From assembly GCA_022539475.1 (NCBI GenBank), contig VCMS01000089.1, positions 1 through 64,000 of the forward strand: 64,000 bases of DNA, in the 5' to 3' direction. Under the pieces are notes generated by a model. It was not told the origin of the DNA. It made no database searches and saw only the letters and a list, made by a program, of their open reading frames with translations. Positions 1 through 10,111 of this stretch are shown in pieces. How positions within the stretch are numbered: position 1 is the stretch's first letter; every line of letters starts with the position of its first letter. A program made the position numbers and the translations under genes. This DNA is from Gracilaria domingensis (lineage: Eukaryota; Rhodophyta; Florideophyceae; Gracilariales; Gracilariaceae).

Positions 1-959
1 ATGGCAAAAAAGCTGTACATTAAATTAGAGTATATCTTGAGTATTAGGAGCGCTTCAAAACGCATGAATGGAGAGCGCTGCCATTGTTCGCATAAATCTA
101 CGTCCACCAAAACCCTTTGCTAGAAGGAACATTTTGAGGCCATTCTGTAGCGTTTTGATACCTCCCAAAACCCAATCGGTTGCATTCCTTGCAACGATTT
201 TGTTGCGAGCTCAGTACAGATCTTTTAGAGATAAATAACTAGTTTTTTCATCCAATTGATGCTCAACCAGTAACACAATACGCGACCTTGTTACAATTTG
301 TGTAGTTTCTGACACACTACACTATTTAAACTGATCAAAGTGGCGAAGAGACGTACCACCGAAGCGCGCCAACACCCTCACGCACAAAAGTGGTAATGCG
401 CCCGGATGAGATGCATAAAAAAACAGAGTGACGACAGTATGTAGCTACTTAAATACTCGCCACCACTTTTTCCGGTGAAGATACAAATTCTACCGATGAT
501 GAAGATAAGGTATTATATAATAGCATGAGCGCTTCCGCTCTAGCGTTCAATTTATATATCTGAATCTAATTTGTTCGTTGTGACGGTCTGACAAACAGCG
601 ATGAAGGCCTCCAACGACCATATAATACCGGATTTATAGGGGTAATAGAGCGAGCTCTCTGCGAAACACCATAAATAACTAAATGGAGTCCTGATAGGCT
701 AACTACTACATTATTTTCAGAGGTTTAGAGAACGGGGTTTGTAGCAGCTCTTATATGCTAAATTCATTCAGTATAAAACTCTATGAAACAGAATGGCGAC
801 GAGAGTCGTCGCGGAAAGCAAAACAGATGGTAGGCATGAAAACCGTTCAGCCCTGTGTGCTTGAGCTGGTAGCACATGATTATCGTTCCGATTTTGAAAT
901 CGTATCGCTTCACCTTCCGTTAACAAGGCCTGCCACCAACAATACAAGAGAAGACATTA
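1..959. other. AT-rich flank, no supported gene
   Basis: I see no supported gene here. Only short reading frames are present and none has a recognisable domain. The right end (about 755-959) may be the degraded 3' continuation of the minus-strand transposon copy, but similarity to the plus-strand copy fades at about 960-1000 and I cannot follow it further left. Confidence 0.4.
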
Positions 960-1531
960 ATCGACGTGTTGCGGAGATGCCGTAAAAGGCTGCCAATGGT
1001 GTTAGTTTTTCTTCTGTTGAGAGTCGAGATAGAACCTCAGACTCCCAGTTCTAGAGCTATGAATTCCTTTCCACGACTTTGTCGAGGAGCGTTAAAGGCT
1101 TCAATCTGCCACCGAAGGGACGAAATAGAGTTTTCATTACATCATGCGCCACGATTGCACCTATAACACGTCCAAGCGACGCCCGAGTACTGAGAGAAAA
1201 CTGTTTTGATTGAAGCCCTGTCCTGCGATCCCTATCAGATTTCAAAGAATTCCTTTACGAAAGGAAAACCATGTCAAGGTTTTTGTATGCTTTGGCCTCC
1301 ATCATTCAAAGGAGATCGGCCTTTGTGAAGGTTCCATTCAGTGACCTGCCTTTCTTCGACGTGAACAAATCTATATGTAAACCTTTGGCAAAAAAGTTGC
1401 ATTGCATTGGGGATAGATTTGCGTTTGTAAAGTTGCTGATTTGAGTACGTATCGTTCGAAATAAACGTGACGTGGATGATTCTATTGCAGTGAGTAGCGT
1501 CTCTGACTAGAGGTTTTCGATTTCTGGAGTA

Positions 1532-1963
1532 TTAATCAGCTTCAATTTGTCTGGATGCAAGTTGCGTAACTGTTCGAAGAGAGCTCTCCTTGTTCCCAAC
1601 AGACTGCATGGAAACAACCTCTGGATCAATCCTACCGTCAAGGGGTTTCGATGAACGACGGAATAAGAGATATGTAATCAGAACGCTTGAGAGTACCGCC
1701 TGAGATATACTCTCCCTCGCAAGACATATACTTCTTCCTGCCTCGTCTTTCTTTGCATATTCTAGAATAACTGAGTATGTATCTCTAACGCTTTTGGTTT
1801 GGTCTTGAGAGGGTCCAGTGAATGAAGTAAGAATACTACTGCATAAAGATGAGGGAGGGGCCTCGAATCTATGACCGGAGCTCCCCGTTTTGGTCCCATG
1901 AAGAGTTAACAGAATGTCTTTAGCCTCAAAAGTATCCGCACGAAAACTTGCAGAGGATGGCAC
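1532..1963 (-). pseudogene. Transposase middle fragment (copy 1)
   Basis: This 143-residue minus-strand stretch aligns with the plus-strand transposase around 6000-6380. It shares EAKDIL.LHGTKT and the downstream Cys/Arg-rich segment. In this copy the second of two cysteines is lost: the other copy has SPCHRCKAP, and here the sequence is SSGHRFEAP. The fragment is out of phase with the 2181-3239 part, which supports a decayed element. Confidence 0.55.
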
Positions 1964-2180
1964 ACTCGACTTAGTTGGTCTTCGCCGATGAACTGAAAAC
2001 TTTCTGCGTGAGATTTAGAATGGCATCAGGACTTGACGAAGAGATTCTTGAAGGATTTGCATCCTGGACTCGCGTAGAGACTTGCTAGAAACGAATGGCA
2101 TTGCGTCTGCTTCAGATGCGGAAACCTCGATCAGTGTGGTAGGGAAGTATGCCACTACTGTGAGGTCATCACGGATGCAC

Positions 2181-3239
2181 TCACGGCGAAGCTCGTCCGG
2201 AGAAGTTGAGAAATATGAGGTGAAGAGGATAGGCGGTAACCGATGTTTGCTTTAGAGTTGTTGAAGACTTATCGGTGTATACCTGCAGAAGACCTACGAA
2301 AGATTCACTGTAACTTATTTCTTGGGAGTACCACACTATTCTACTATCCAACGAGCCCATGACCATTTCCTTAAGTTTTGAGGTGGCGTCTCTTGCGATA
2401 GAGCCGGACATGGGGTGAGATATTTTCGTGGAGTGGGTCTGAGGTATAGGGTGGAAGAATGTTTTTTCGTTGTTAGCCAACTGGAGCTGTTTCACAAGTG
2501 TCTGAACGGGGTCTCTCGTGTAGAGGGTGGCGCTGAACTTACATCCTTCTGGCGAGACAGTTCTTCGATTGAAACCGTCCTTTGAAGCGTATCGTTCGAA
2601 AATGGCGTTCTTCAGTTCTGTACAGCGCTTAGAACTTGTTATGGTCTCGTTGAATCGCTTTTGCGAGAATCGCGGGTCCCGAAGTAGCCCAATTAGCTCG
2701 TCTGCCTCACGATGACCAAGGTTGGAAGCTACTGAAGCCAGACAAACCGTGAGATAATCCATATGCAAATCACCGAGGGCCTCCTCAGAAGGCACTGGGC
2801 GGGAACTGCTTCCGTGTTCTCGCTCTAATGACGCGGGACCCGGGGAAGGAGAAACACAATGCGAAGTGTCCGGAATGGGAGGGGCGCACGGAGTGGGGTC
2901 GACGATGTCCTCGGACACCGGAGGCTCGGGAAGGCGACAAGGGGCAGTGACCGTTTCGGAAGATGCGGGCGCGGGCGCGGAAAGCTTGAGACGCTTGCTT
3001 CTCCGAATGGGCAGCCTATTGTCGTCTTCCAGCGCTGCTTTCAGACGAAACGGGCAATGGTTGACATGCTGTTGAAGAGATAAGACTCCTCGGCGAGTAA
3101 CGAAGGGGCACCCACGCTTCTTATGTGTACAGTAGTAGACCATGGGAAGAAGAAATGAACGAGAAACGACGACAAAGACTTCAAGGGAAGGTCGTCCGAA
3201 GGGAGAAGGAGGTCGAGCGACAGTCAAGATCGACGTCAT
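2181..3239 (-). pseudogene. Transposase N-terminal part with zinc finger (copy 1)
   Basis: A frame of 352 residues is open here. A Cys/His cluster follows the start: C37-x6-C44-x13-H58-x3-C62, which fits a BED or C2H2-like DNA-binding finger. The Met at residue 33, just before the finger, is an alternative start. A Pro/Ser-rich linker follows (about 75-150) with a basic RRSKRLK stretch that could be a nuclear signal. The body then enters the transposase block containing LLQVYTDKSS. The frame ends at 2181 by a one-base difference: this copy reads TCCGGACGAG where the plus-strand copy reads TCCGACGAG, after which the homologous frame continues in another phase. It is therefore a broken transposase or one with an assembly indel. 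Confidence 0.6.
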
Positions 3240-3512
3240 GCTGAGAACGGAGAATATATTTTGAGTTTAAATCACGTGCTTTCGTTCAAAAAGGAACGTA
3301 GGTACACGTCGACCTCAACACAAGGGTGTACTTCTCGTAATATCTACCACTGGTTATAAACCTGTGGTTTTCCAACGTTGTAAGCTGTACACCTGTCCAA
3401 TCTCGCACAGAAAAATAAATCTCTTCCTTCCGCCGCCGCCGCCGCGCCTCCGACGTCCGACCTTCCGTCACCGTCGTGATCCGTGCCATCCACATCCTCG
3501 CGTTATACTCCG
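3240..3512. other. Spacer between transposon copies, no gene
   Basis: Only short overlapping frames on both strands, with a CCG-rich patch near 3430-3450. Nothing recognisable. Confidence 0.4.
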
Positions 3513-3587
3513 CTCCGTCCTTCTTTTTTCCTCCCTCTACTTTATGGAGGCTCCTTAAAGTAGAGGGCGGAAAAAAGAAGGACGGAG
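3513..3587. repeat. Foldback hairpin, 32-bp arms
   Basis: Arms 3513-3544 and 3556-3587 are inverted repeats of each other (outer ends CTCCGTCC and GGACGGAG) with one mismatch around CCTCCC/GGGCGG and an 11-base loop. It could be the footprint of a MITE or the junction of two inverted element ends. No coding role is evident. Confidence 0.85.
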
Positions 3588-3840
3588 TCATCCGTATCTC
3601 ACGGATGTATTCCGTGCAGTCTATTCGTACGTTCTTCCATATCTCTCCACGTATCTTTGCTCTAAACTAACCAATCCTCACCACGTTTCTTCGCGCTCTG
3701 CGACATGCAAACGGCAGGAAATAAGCTAATCACCCTCAACTTCTTCTATTTGCTCAAGATATAGAACGAGTTGAAGGGTGAAAACGGGAACCTGGTAACC
3801 CAAAGCGACGACTGTAAGTACGCGACCAATGGTTCATTTC

Positions 3841-3925
3841 GTTGCGCCATAGGCTCTAGTTTCGCCTCTTGCGCTACTTTTCAAAAGTAGCGCAAGACGC
3901 GAGAAGCTAAAGCCTATAGCGCAAC
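3841..3925. repeat. Near-perfect 85-bp palindrome
   Basis: GTTGCGCCATAGGCT at the left pairs with AGCCTATAGCGCAAC at the right. The arms run inward to a centre at CTACTTTT/AAAAGTAG with almost no loop and a few mismatches. It resembles a snap-back MITE or foldback end. A transcript across it would form a long hairpin. Confidence 0.85.
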
Positions 3926-3959
3926 AAACCAAGTTGGTTTCTTGGCGATCTTGGATCTC

Positions 3960-4675
3960 TGACTGTTCGGGATAGACGATTCTGGTACTTGGTTGGGACA
4001 TAGGCTGCTTTCTCGTTTATCGCATCTTGCGGTATGTTTGCTGCATGGGCATTCTTGGTGTCCTTGCTTGTGAGTTCTCGCTTCGACACCTTTCGCGCTT
4101 TACGATGATGGTGGGCTGGTAATCTAACCGATCCCTTTCCTTCTTCTTCTTCCTTTTGCGAGTTACTAGGTCCTTCGACTTTTCTAGCGCAACGTTTCTG
4201 TTCTGTTTCATCAATGGTACGTTCTATCGCATTTCAAATGTACCCAACGGAGCATTGACTAACTTATGGATACTCTCTGCTTGCGTATACAGGTAAACGA
4301 CCAATTTCATTTCGTCTCTCAAGATCGATGTCTGACTGTTCGGGATAGGCGATTCTGGTGCTTGATTGGGACATAGGCTGCTCTTTCGTTTATGGCATCT
4401 CGCGGTATGTTTGCTGCATGGGCATTCTTGGTGTCCTTGCTTGTGAGTTCTCGCTTCGACACCTTTCGCGCTTTACGATGATGGTGGGCTGGTAATCTAA
4501 CCGATCCCTATCCTTCTTCTTCTTCCTTTTGCGAGTTACTAGGTCCCTCGACTTTTCTAGCGCAACGTTTCTGTTTTGTTTTATCAATGGTACGTTCCAT
4601 CGCATTTCAAATGTATCCAACGGATCTTTGACTAACTTATGAATACTTTCTGCTTGCGTATAGAGGTAAACGGAT
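3960..4675. repeat. 372-bp tandem duplication, two diverged copies
   Basis: The marker GACTGTTCGGGATAG occurs at 3961 and again at 4333, a period of 372. Similarity continues to the motif TGCTTGCGTAT..AGGTAAACG at about 4280 and 4655. The copies differ by scattered substitutions. Both carry a short minus-strand frame with the basic stretch VTRKRKKKK followed by an RDRLDYQP segment. No protein family is recognised. Confidence 0.85.
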
Positions 4676-4711
4676 TTTGATGCGGACGTAGCTCACGAGT
4701 TGCAGGTGCAG

Positions 4712-4797
4712 GTTCCTCAAGTAGGGAACCATGCATCTAGGCATGGTTCCCTACATGAGGAACGGAGAGGATGAGGCGCTTCGCGCCTCATCCTCTC
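4712..4797. repeat. Two adjacent hairpins
   Basis: The first hairpin pairs 4712-4734 with 4741-4763 (GTTCCTCA at the left end, TGAGGAAC at the right, one mismatch, six-base loop). The second pairs 4765-4779 with 4783-4797 (GAGAGGATGAGGCGC and its exact complement) with a three-base loop. Their close succession suggests an excision scar or ends of foldback elements. Confidence 0.85.
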
Positions 4798-5299
4798 GAG
4801 GTGCGTATTTGTTCTACCGATACCGCACTATGGTGGAGGTGCCCTCTGCGGCATCTTCCGCAGATTGCGCCTACACCCGCTTCATCATGGGGAAATGGTA
4901 TATGTAATATAGCGAAGTAGTGGTTAGCAAAAACGGTCGATAGAAGAATAGATACGAATAAAACGGTATGATTTCATAATGGACATCATCTGTACTAGCA
5001 ACAGTATTCCATGCGTTGCAGGGTATCATTCCGCAGAAGGTATCGTGTAATGTGCACATAAATGGAAACTGAACCTAGACTTCGCGAAATACCGTTCAGG
5101 TAGCCCTCGACTAAAGAACTAGCACGAGTGGAAAACCCACCAGTATTTACTGCACAGCGATTCTGGACGACCCAAGCAATTATCTTCAAATTTTGAAATA
5201 ATTGATCTCGATATTTTTTCAAAAAATTTACTGGACGACCCTTGCCACTTTCTGGACGACCCTCGCCAAAAACTAGCATCTGCAAGAGACAGACGAACA
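4798..5299. other. Non-coding spacer with TGGACGACCC repeats
   Basis: No gene seen. The decamer TGGACGACCC occurs three times between 5163 and 5270. The transposon homology of copy 2 starts abruptly at about 5300, so this is the breakpoint side of a 5' truncation. Confidence 0.4.
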
Positions 5300-7710
5300 A
5301 GTTCCAAGCGCTGTACAGAACTGAAGAACGCCATTTTCGAACGATACGCCTCAAAGGACGGTTTCAATCGCAGAACTGTCTCGCCAGAAGGATGTAAGTT
5401 CAGCGCCACCCTCTACACGAGAGACCCCGTTCAGACACTTGTGAAACAGCTCCAGTTGGCTAACAACGAAAACACATTCTTCCACCCTATACCTCAGACC
5501 CACTCCACGAAAATATCTCACCCCATGTCCGGCTCTCTCGCAAGAGACGCCACCTCAAAACTTAAGGAATGGTTATGGGCTCTTTGGATAGTAGAATAGT
5601 GTGGTACTCCCAAGAAATAAGTTACAGTGAATCTTTCGTAGGTCTTCTGCAGGTATACACCGATAAGTCTTCAACAACTCTAAAGCAAACATCGGTTACC
5701 GCCTATCCTCTTCACCTCATATTTCTCAACTTCTCCGACGAGCTTCGCCGTAAGTGTATCCGTGATGACCTCACAGTAGTGGCATACTTCCCTACCACAC
5801 TGATCGAGGTTTCTGCATCTGAAGCAGACGCAATGCCATTTGTTTCTAGCAAGTCTCTACGCGAGTCCAGGATGCAAATCCTTCAAGAATCTCTTCGTCA
5901 AGTCCTGGAGCCCATTCTAAATCTCAGGCAGAAAGGTTTTCAGTTCATCGGGGAAGACAAACTAAGTCGAGTGTGCCATCCTCTGCTTGCAAGTTATTGT
6001 GGGGATATTCCTGAGGCTAAGGACATTCTGTCCATTCTTCATGGGACCAAAACGGAAAGCCCGTGTCATAGATGCAAAGCCCCTCGCTCATCTTTATGCA
6101 GTCCTATTCCCACCTCATTCAACGGACGTTCTCAAAAGCACACGAAAAGCATCCGAAAGACATACACAGCTATCTTGCAACATGCACAAAAAGACGAGGC
6201 GGAAAGACGTCCACGTCGTGCGAGGGAGAGGAGATCTCAAGCGGATACTCTGATGCGTTCAAATTCCATATCTCTCATTCCTTCGTTCCTCGAAACTTCC
6301 GTAAGCCTTGGAATGATCCCGGGATTGTCTCCATACAGTCTGTTCTCATTCGAACCATTACACAACTTGCATCTCGGCATCTCAAAGTTGATAAAAACGG
6401 CCACAATCGAGAGACTGCAGTCAGACACCCTGTGCATCACAATAGGAACATCTGCATCGCGTTCATTTCGAACGATACGCACCCAACTCCTCAACCATGC
6501 AAACGCAATTCTAGCTGCCATAGAACGCGATTCTCCTGCCAAAGGTTTACATATCGATTTCTCCACGCAGGGGAAAGGCAAATCTTTGAATGGTATCTTC
6601 ACGAAAGACGGTCTCCGTGGAATGCTGGAGGCCAAAAACTACAAAGCACTTGACATGGTCTTTCCCTTCATAGGAGCATTCTTTGACATATGCTGTGGAG
6701 AACAGGACGTTGCCCCAATCACAACCGTTTTCTCTCAGTATTCGGACTTGCTCTCGACCTTATTCAGATACAATCGTGACCCGTATTGGACTGAAAGCTG
6801 TCTCCTGTGTCTTAGTTCGGAGATTGAAGCCTTCAAGCGTTCCGCAACAAAGACTCTGGCGGATTTTCATCCCTCCAGACTGGGAACTCTGAAGTTTCAT
6901 CTTCTCGATCATCTCGTGGACGATATTCGCCGTCTGGGAAGTATCAAGTACTACGACGCAGGCATATACGAACATGCACACCTTCTATTTAAAAGACACT
7001 ACAAAAAGACGTCCAGAAGAACAGCAACGGCTGTGGAGGAGACTATTCGCTCCATTGAGCACGGACATGTTAGAAAGCAATGGAATGGCAATACTCCTTA
7101 CCAGCGTAATCCAGGTTTACCAGGAACTTCCACACAGCTTCCTCGGTTTGCAATGAGAGGGCGTTCTTTCACTTTACGAGCTCTTCAACATTGTGTTTCA
7201 AGTATGTCCAGTTCAAAAACATGGACTGCTGTTAGAGAAATGTTCTCAAGTACGGACACAAGGTCGATTCTTGATCAAATTGGTGAACAGGCCCTTCCTC
7301 CTTTCCTCAGTCTCGTGAAAGAAACACTGGATGAGCACTCTATTACATACTTCCCAGAAAAGACAAGGATAACTCTGGTGAATTCGGCCCTCGTGAAAGG
7401 CGGTTTCGTTCCGACTCTTGAACACTTCGATTCGTCTTCTAAGGCACTTAAGCCGGGACGACCCAAATACCCCATCATCCAACGTGTCTTCGCTTCTCCA
7501 GCATTTGGTCCCAGTAGAAAGCCAAAGTTTTCCACTGTATTGGTAAGCGGAGAAGATTCAGAGACTTGGGTTGCCCAGGTAGTCGCTCTGATGTCGGCCA
7601 CGTCGCGATTCGGAGCTATTGCAAAGGTCGCGTATTGTGCTAAAAGTCGCGGATCAAGTGGGTGTGAAGCGCTAGTTTTCTCTAGTTTGATATGTGTGCA
7701 CGGCGTGTGC
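5300..7710 (+). mobile_element. Plavaka/CACTA-like DNA transposon, copy 2 (5' truncated)
   Basis: This copy begins inside the transposase gene, at the segment corresponding to about 2640 on the minus strand, and lacks the zinc-finger N-terminus. It lies head-to-head with copy 1. On its right it abuts the inverted-repeat element whose terminal repeat starts at 7711. No terminal inverted repeats or target-site duplications of its own were recognised. Confidence 0.6.
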
Positions 7711-7818
7711 AGCGAAATCACTGCCAGAAGAGCCGGGAGGAGTGCTTTCGAAGGTCTCCGGAGGGTGCCAAAATGTGGCCAGAACGTGCCCGCGGGCGGA
7801 GGGGGTCGGTCGTGTTAG
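5569..7818 (+). pseudogene. Transposase, Plavaka/tnp2-like, main body
   Basis: A 749-residue frame runs from an ATG at 5569. The preceding homologous codons (about 5300-5568) are open in another phase; copy 1 has GGAAATGG where this copy has GGAATGG, so one base separates the two parts. Family-like blocks in order are: LLQVYTDKSS (about residues 26-35), RRKCIRDDL and AYFP (about 60-75), a CGDIPEAKDI..CHRCKAP segment (about 147-174) with a paired-Cys motif, and a late LKFHLLDHLVDDIRRLGS..YE block typical of the region where these transposases read for their helper domain. From about residue 715 the protein is encoded by the palindromic element at 7711, so its tail is foreign. If functional it would cut and paste its element in the nucleus; in this state that is unlikely. 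Confidence 0.6.
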
Positions 7819-8573
7819 GGTAGCTACACTACCACGACCGGACCCCCCCCGCCCGCGGGCACGTTTTGGGCGATGTTTTGAAAAATGTGCGATATTATGC
7901 CCGCGGGCGGAGGGGGGTCGGTCGTGTTAGGGTAGCTACCCTAACACGACCGGACCCCCCGCCCGCGGGCACGTTTTGGACGATTTTTTGAAAAATGTGC
8001 GATTTTATGCCCGCGGGCGCGGGGGGTCGGTCGTGTTAGGGTAGCTACCCTAACACGACCGGACCCCCCGCCCGCGGGCACGTCTTGGACGATTTTTTGA
8101 AAAATGTGCGATTTTATGCCCGCGGGCACGTTTTGGACGATTTTTTGAAAAATGTGCGATTTTATGCCCGCGGGCGCGGGGGGTCGGTCGTGTTAGGGTA
8201 GCTACCCTAACACGACCGGACCCCCCGCCCGCGGGCACGTTTTGGACGATTTTTTGAAAAATGTGCGATTTTATGCCCGCGGGCACGTTTTGGACGATTT
8301 TTTGAAAAATGTGCGATTTTATGCCCGCGGGCGCGGGGGGTCGGTCGTGTTAGGGTAGCTACCCTAACACGACCGGACCCCCCCGCCCGCGGGCACGTTT
8401 TGGACGATTTTTTGAAAAATGTGCGATTTTATGCCCGCGGGCGGGGGGGTCCGGTCGTGTTAGGGTAGGTACCCTAACACGACCGACCCCTCCCCGCTCG
8501 CGGGCACGTTTTGGCCACATTTCAGCGCCTTCCCGGGACCTCCCAAAACACGCCGCCCCGCAGTGATTTCGCT
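7711..8573. mobile_element. Inverted-repeat element carrying a palindrome array
   Basis: Perfect 14-bp terminal inverted repeats lie at 7711-7724 (AGCGAAATCACTGC) and 8560-8573. Similarity between the ends continues inward imperfectly (CGGGAGG...ATGTGGCCA on one side and its complement on the other) up to the central array. No coding sequence of its own is present, so it is non-autonomous. The flanks show no clear target-site duplication. It abuts and terminates the transposase frame on its left. Confidence 0.7.
7796..8513. repeat. Tandem array of GC-rich palindromic modules
   Basis: There are two modules. Module A is about 62 bp and nearly self-complementary, centred on TTAGGGTAGCTACCCTAA and flanked by GGTCGTG/CACGACC and runs of G and C; it occurs six times, with centres near 7825, 7936, 8046, 8206, 8361 and 8470. 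Module B is about 48 bp (ACGTTTTGGACGATTTTTTG... to ATGCCCGCGGGC) and separates the A modules as A-B-A-B-A-BB-A-BB-A-B-A. The 9-mer CCCGCGGGC punctuates the joins. The first and last A modules have diverged most. Each A module could extrude as a cruciform with arms of about 30 bp. Confidence 0.9.
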
Positions 8574-8933
8574 ACACCCGGCCGCCGGTACGTTGGCGCC
8601 GCTGTCCACGTGTATTCGCGGGAGTAGGCTGTACATGGAAGTAAATGAGTGTTCTCTTGACTACTATGCAAAGCATTTGAAGAGCATGATTAGAGAGCGC
8701 GACCATTGCTCGCGTGAGTCATCATTGCGCGAACTCCACGACTCTAAAGCGTACATTACGCGTGCGAGCGGCCACGGACAGGACACGGACGAGACTGGCA
8801 GTGCGCTGGGAGGAGCTGCCGAAAGCGGGGGTGCCCAGCGTAAGTCGCCATTTAAAAGGCTCGCATCCGTTCTTGTATCGTCCAGAGCGAACGTATTGTT
8901 GATATACACCTTTCACTGCAATAGCTGTTCAAC
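8574..8933. other. Upstream region of the next gene, no supported product
   Basis: A frame open on the plus strand through 8937 has no recognisable domain and ends just after the ATG of the next gene. I read this as promoter and leader sequence. Confidence 0.35.
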
Positions 8934-10052
8934 ATGAAGCCAACTCGTGTTCGAAAGCGTACGCAAAGCGTGACTCCTCGCACTCGGCGGAGCACTCGAT
9001 TATTGCAAGGTGGAATGCGGGTTTCTCTGCAGATGGATATTGAGAATGAAGGAAAGGTGATAGTGGGGTAAGCGTTTTTGCATGGAATTGGAAGTGTTCT
9101 ACGCCGCGAGTTGCTCGGGAAGCAATTGGACCCAGGTCTTGTGATGGTTCATAATATTCTCATCATTCGAAGCGGTCAGACGTTCTACCCTTACCGGGCG
9201 GAGGGCCTGGATCTTCCACAATATATCCAGGATCTCCGGACGGCCGCTCCTTGGGATGGGAAAATGATGGAACCGGTGGCAGCCAGCATTCCGGCGTCCA
9301 AGCGAGGAACGGTGAGCGCTATGAGTGAGGTGATGACGCCGACAAGCCGCACGGAGCCAATTCGAAGTTCATCAACACCGAGAGGTAGCGCATCAGCAGC
9401 ACCTCCACGGGCAGGTCCGTCGTCTGTTACGAAGCGGTCTATGAAGACGAGAGCATCCCCAGCTACGAAGCGGACAGGTCAAACAAAGTCTACCTCCGTT
9501 ACGAAGCCCACTGCGTCGAAAAGGGCTTCTCCTGCGATGAATCAGACCGTCGACACAAGGGGATCTTCTGCGTCGAAACAGACGGTTCAGCAGGGGACGG
9601 CTGTGCAAGAGGAGGAAGATGAGATCATAAAAGGTCCCCTTCCAGACGCGGATGCGCAATCCGCACAAGAAGCTGGTCCATCTGTACCCCAAACTGCACC
9701 AGAAACTGCGGAGCAGCAGGAAGATGACGTTGTGCTTCTGTCCGCAAGAATGGCACGTTCAAGTGTTTCTGGCGAGCGGTCTGGAACACAAGGGACACCT
9801 ACTCGGAGCAAGACGTACAGACGAATTCGTCAGAAGGTACCAAAGGTGAACCTCAATTCCAATTTCGTGTACAACAAACTATGGCAGTGGAGAGAAGAAG
9901 TGGATTCTGCTATTGGAGACCTGTTGCAGAAGATGGATGCGTTTGTTATCTATCCCGGCGATAAAAGTTGCGAAATTGTGGATAACTTCCGGTTTTCACT
10001 TCGACAGTCCATTGTACGTGAAGTTAGGGAACAGGTCATTTCGATAAAGTAA
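8934..10052 (+). CDS. Unknown basic Ser/Thr/Lys-rich protein, interrupted by one stop
   Basis: I do not recognise the family. An ATG at 8934 opens a very basic N-terminus (RVRKRT...RTRRSTR). An in-frame TAA at 9069-9071 stops it after 45 codons; the same frame then stays open to 10052. The next in-frame ATG is at 9144, giving about 302 residues. The middle (about 9410-9600) is a run of degenerate short repeats of the type S-x-x-T-K-(R/P) with Ala and Pro. The C-terminal quarter (about 9810-10052) looks folded, with aromatic and charged residues (LWQWREEVDSAIGDLLQKMD). The stop lies inside GGGTAAGC, which resembles a splice donor, but the only acceptor that restores the frame would give a 27-base intron. 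A basic nuclear or DNA-binding protein is possible but is only a guess. Confidence 0.45.
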
Positions 10053-10111
10053 CTTTTATGTTTAACTATCTCTAAAAGGTTTACAACACCGAAAAGTCAT
10101 GTGTTCTAACC

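Larger units (their letters stand above)
960..3239 (-). mobile_element. Plavaka/CACTA-like DNA transposon, degraded copy 1
   Basis: The minus strand is homologous to the plus strand of about 5300-7000. Shared landmarks include the segment ending LQVYTDKSS, the EAKDIL..LHGTKT segment, and the later segment around 1170-1240 that matches about 6700-6760. Identity looks close to 98% for roughly 2040-2690 and clearly lower left of 1980. The frame is broken several times left of 2180. This copy keeps the N-terminal part that the plus-strand copy lacks. Element termini were not found. The family call rests on the pattern of short blocks (YTDKSS, R..CI.DDL, HP.LA.YCGD.PEAK, C..C, then the late HLLDHLVDDI block), which resembles tnp2/Plavaka-type transposases; it is recognition by eye. 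Confidence 0.6.

Noticed and set aside
7796-8513. CRISPR-like or telomere-like array (TTAGGG and CCCTAA words, regular repeats)
   Set aside because: The TTAGGG/CCCTAA words are the two arms of one palindrome, not tandem telomere repeats. The spacers are themselves repeats, so it is not a CRISPR array.
9068-9094. A 27-base intron restoring the 8934-10052 frame
   Set aside because: It is far below the size of the one supported intron and lacks a branch-point region. A nonsense codon is simpler.
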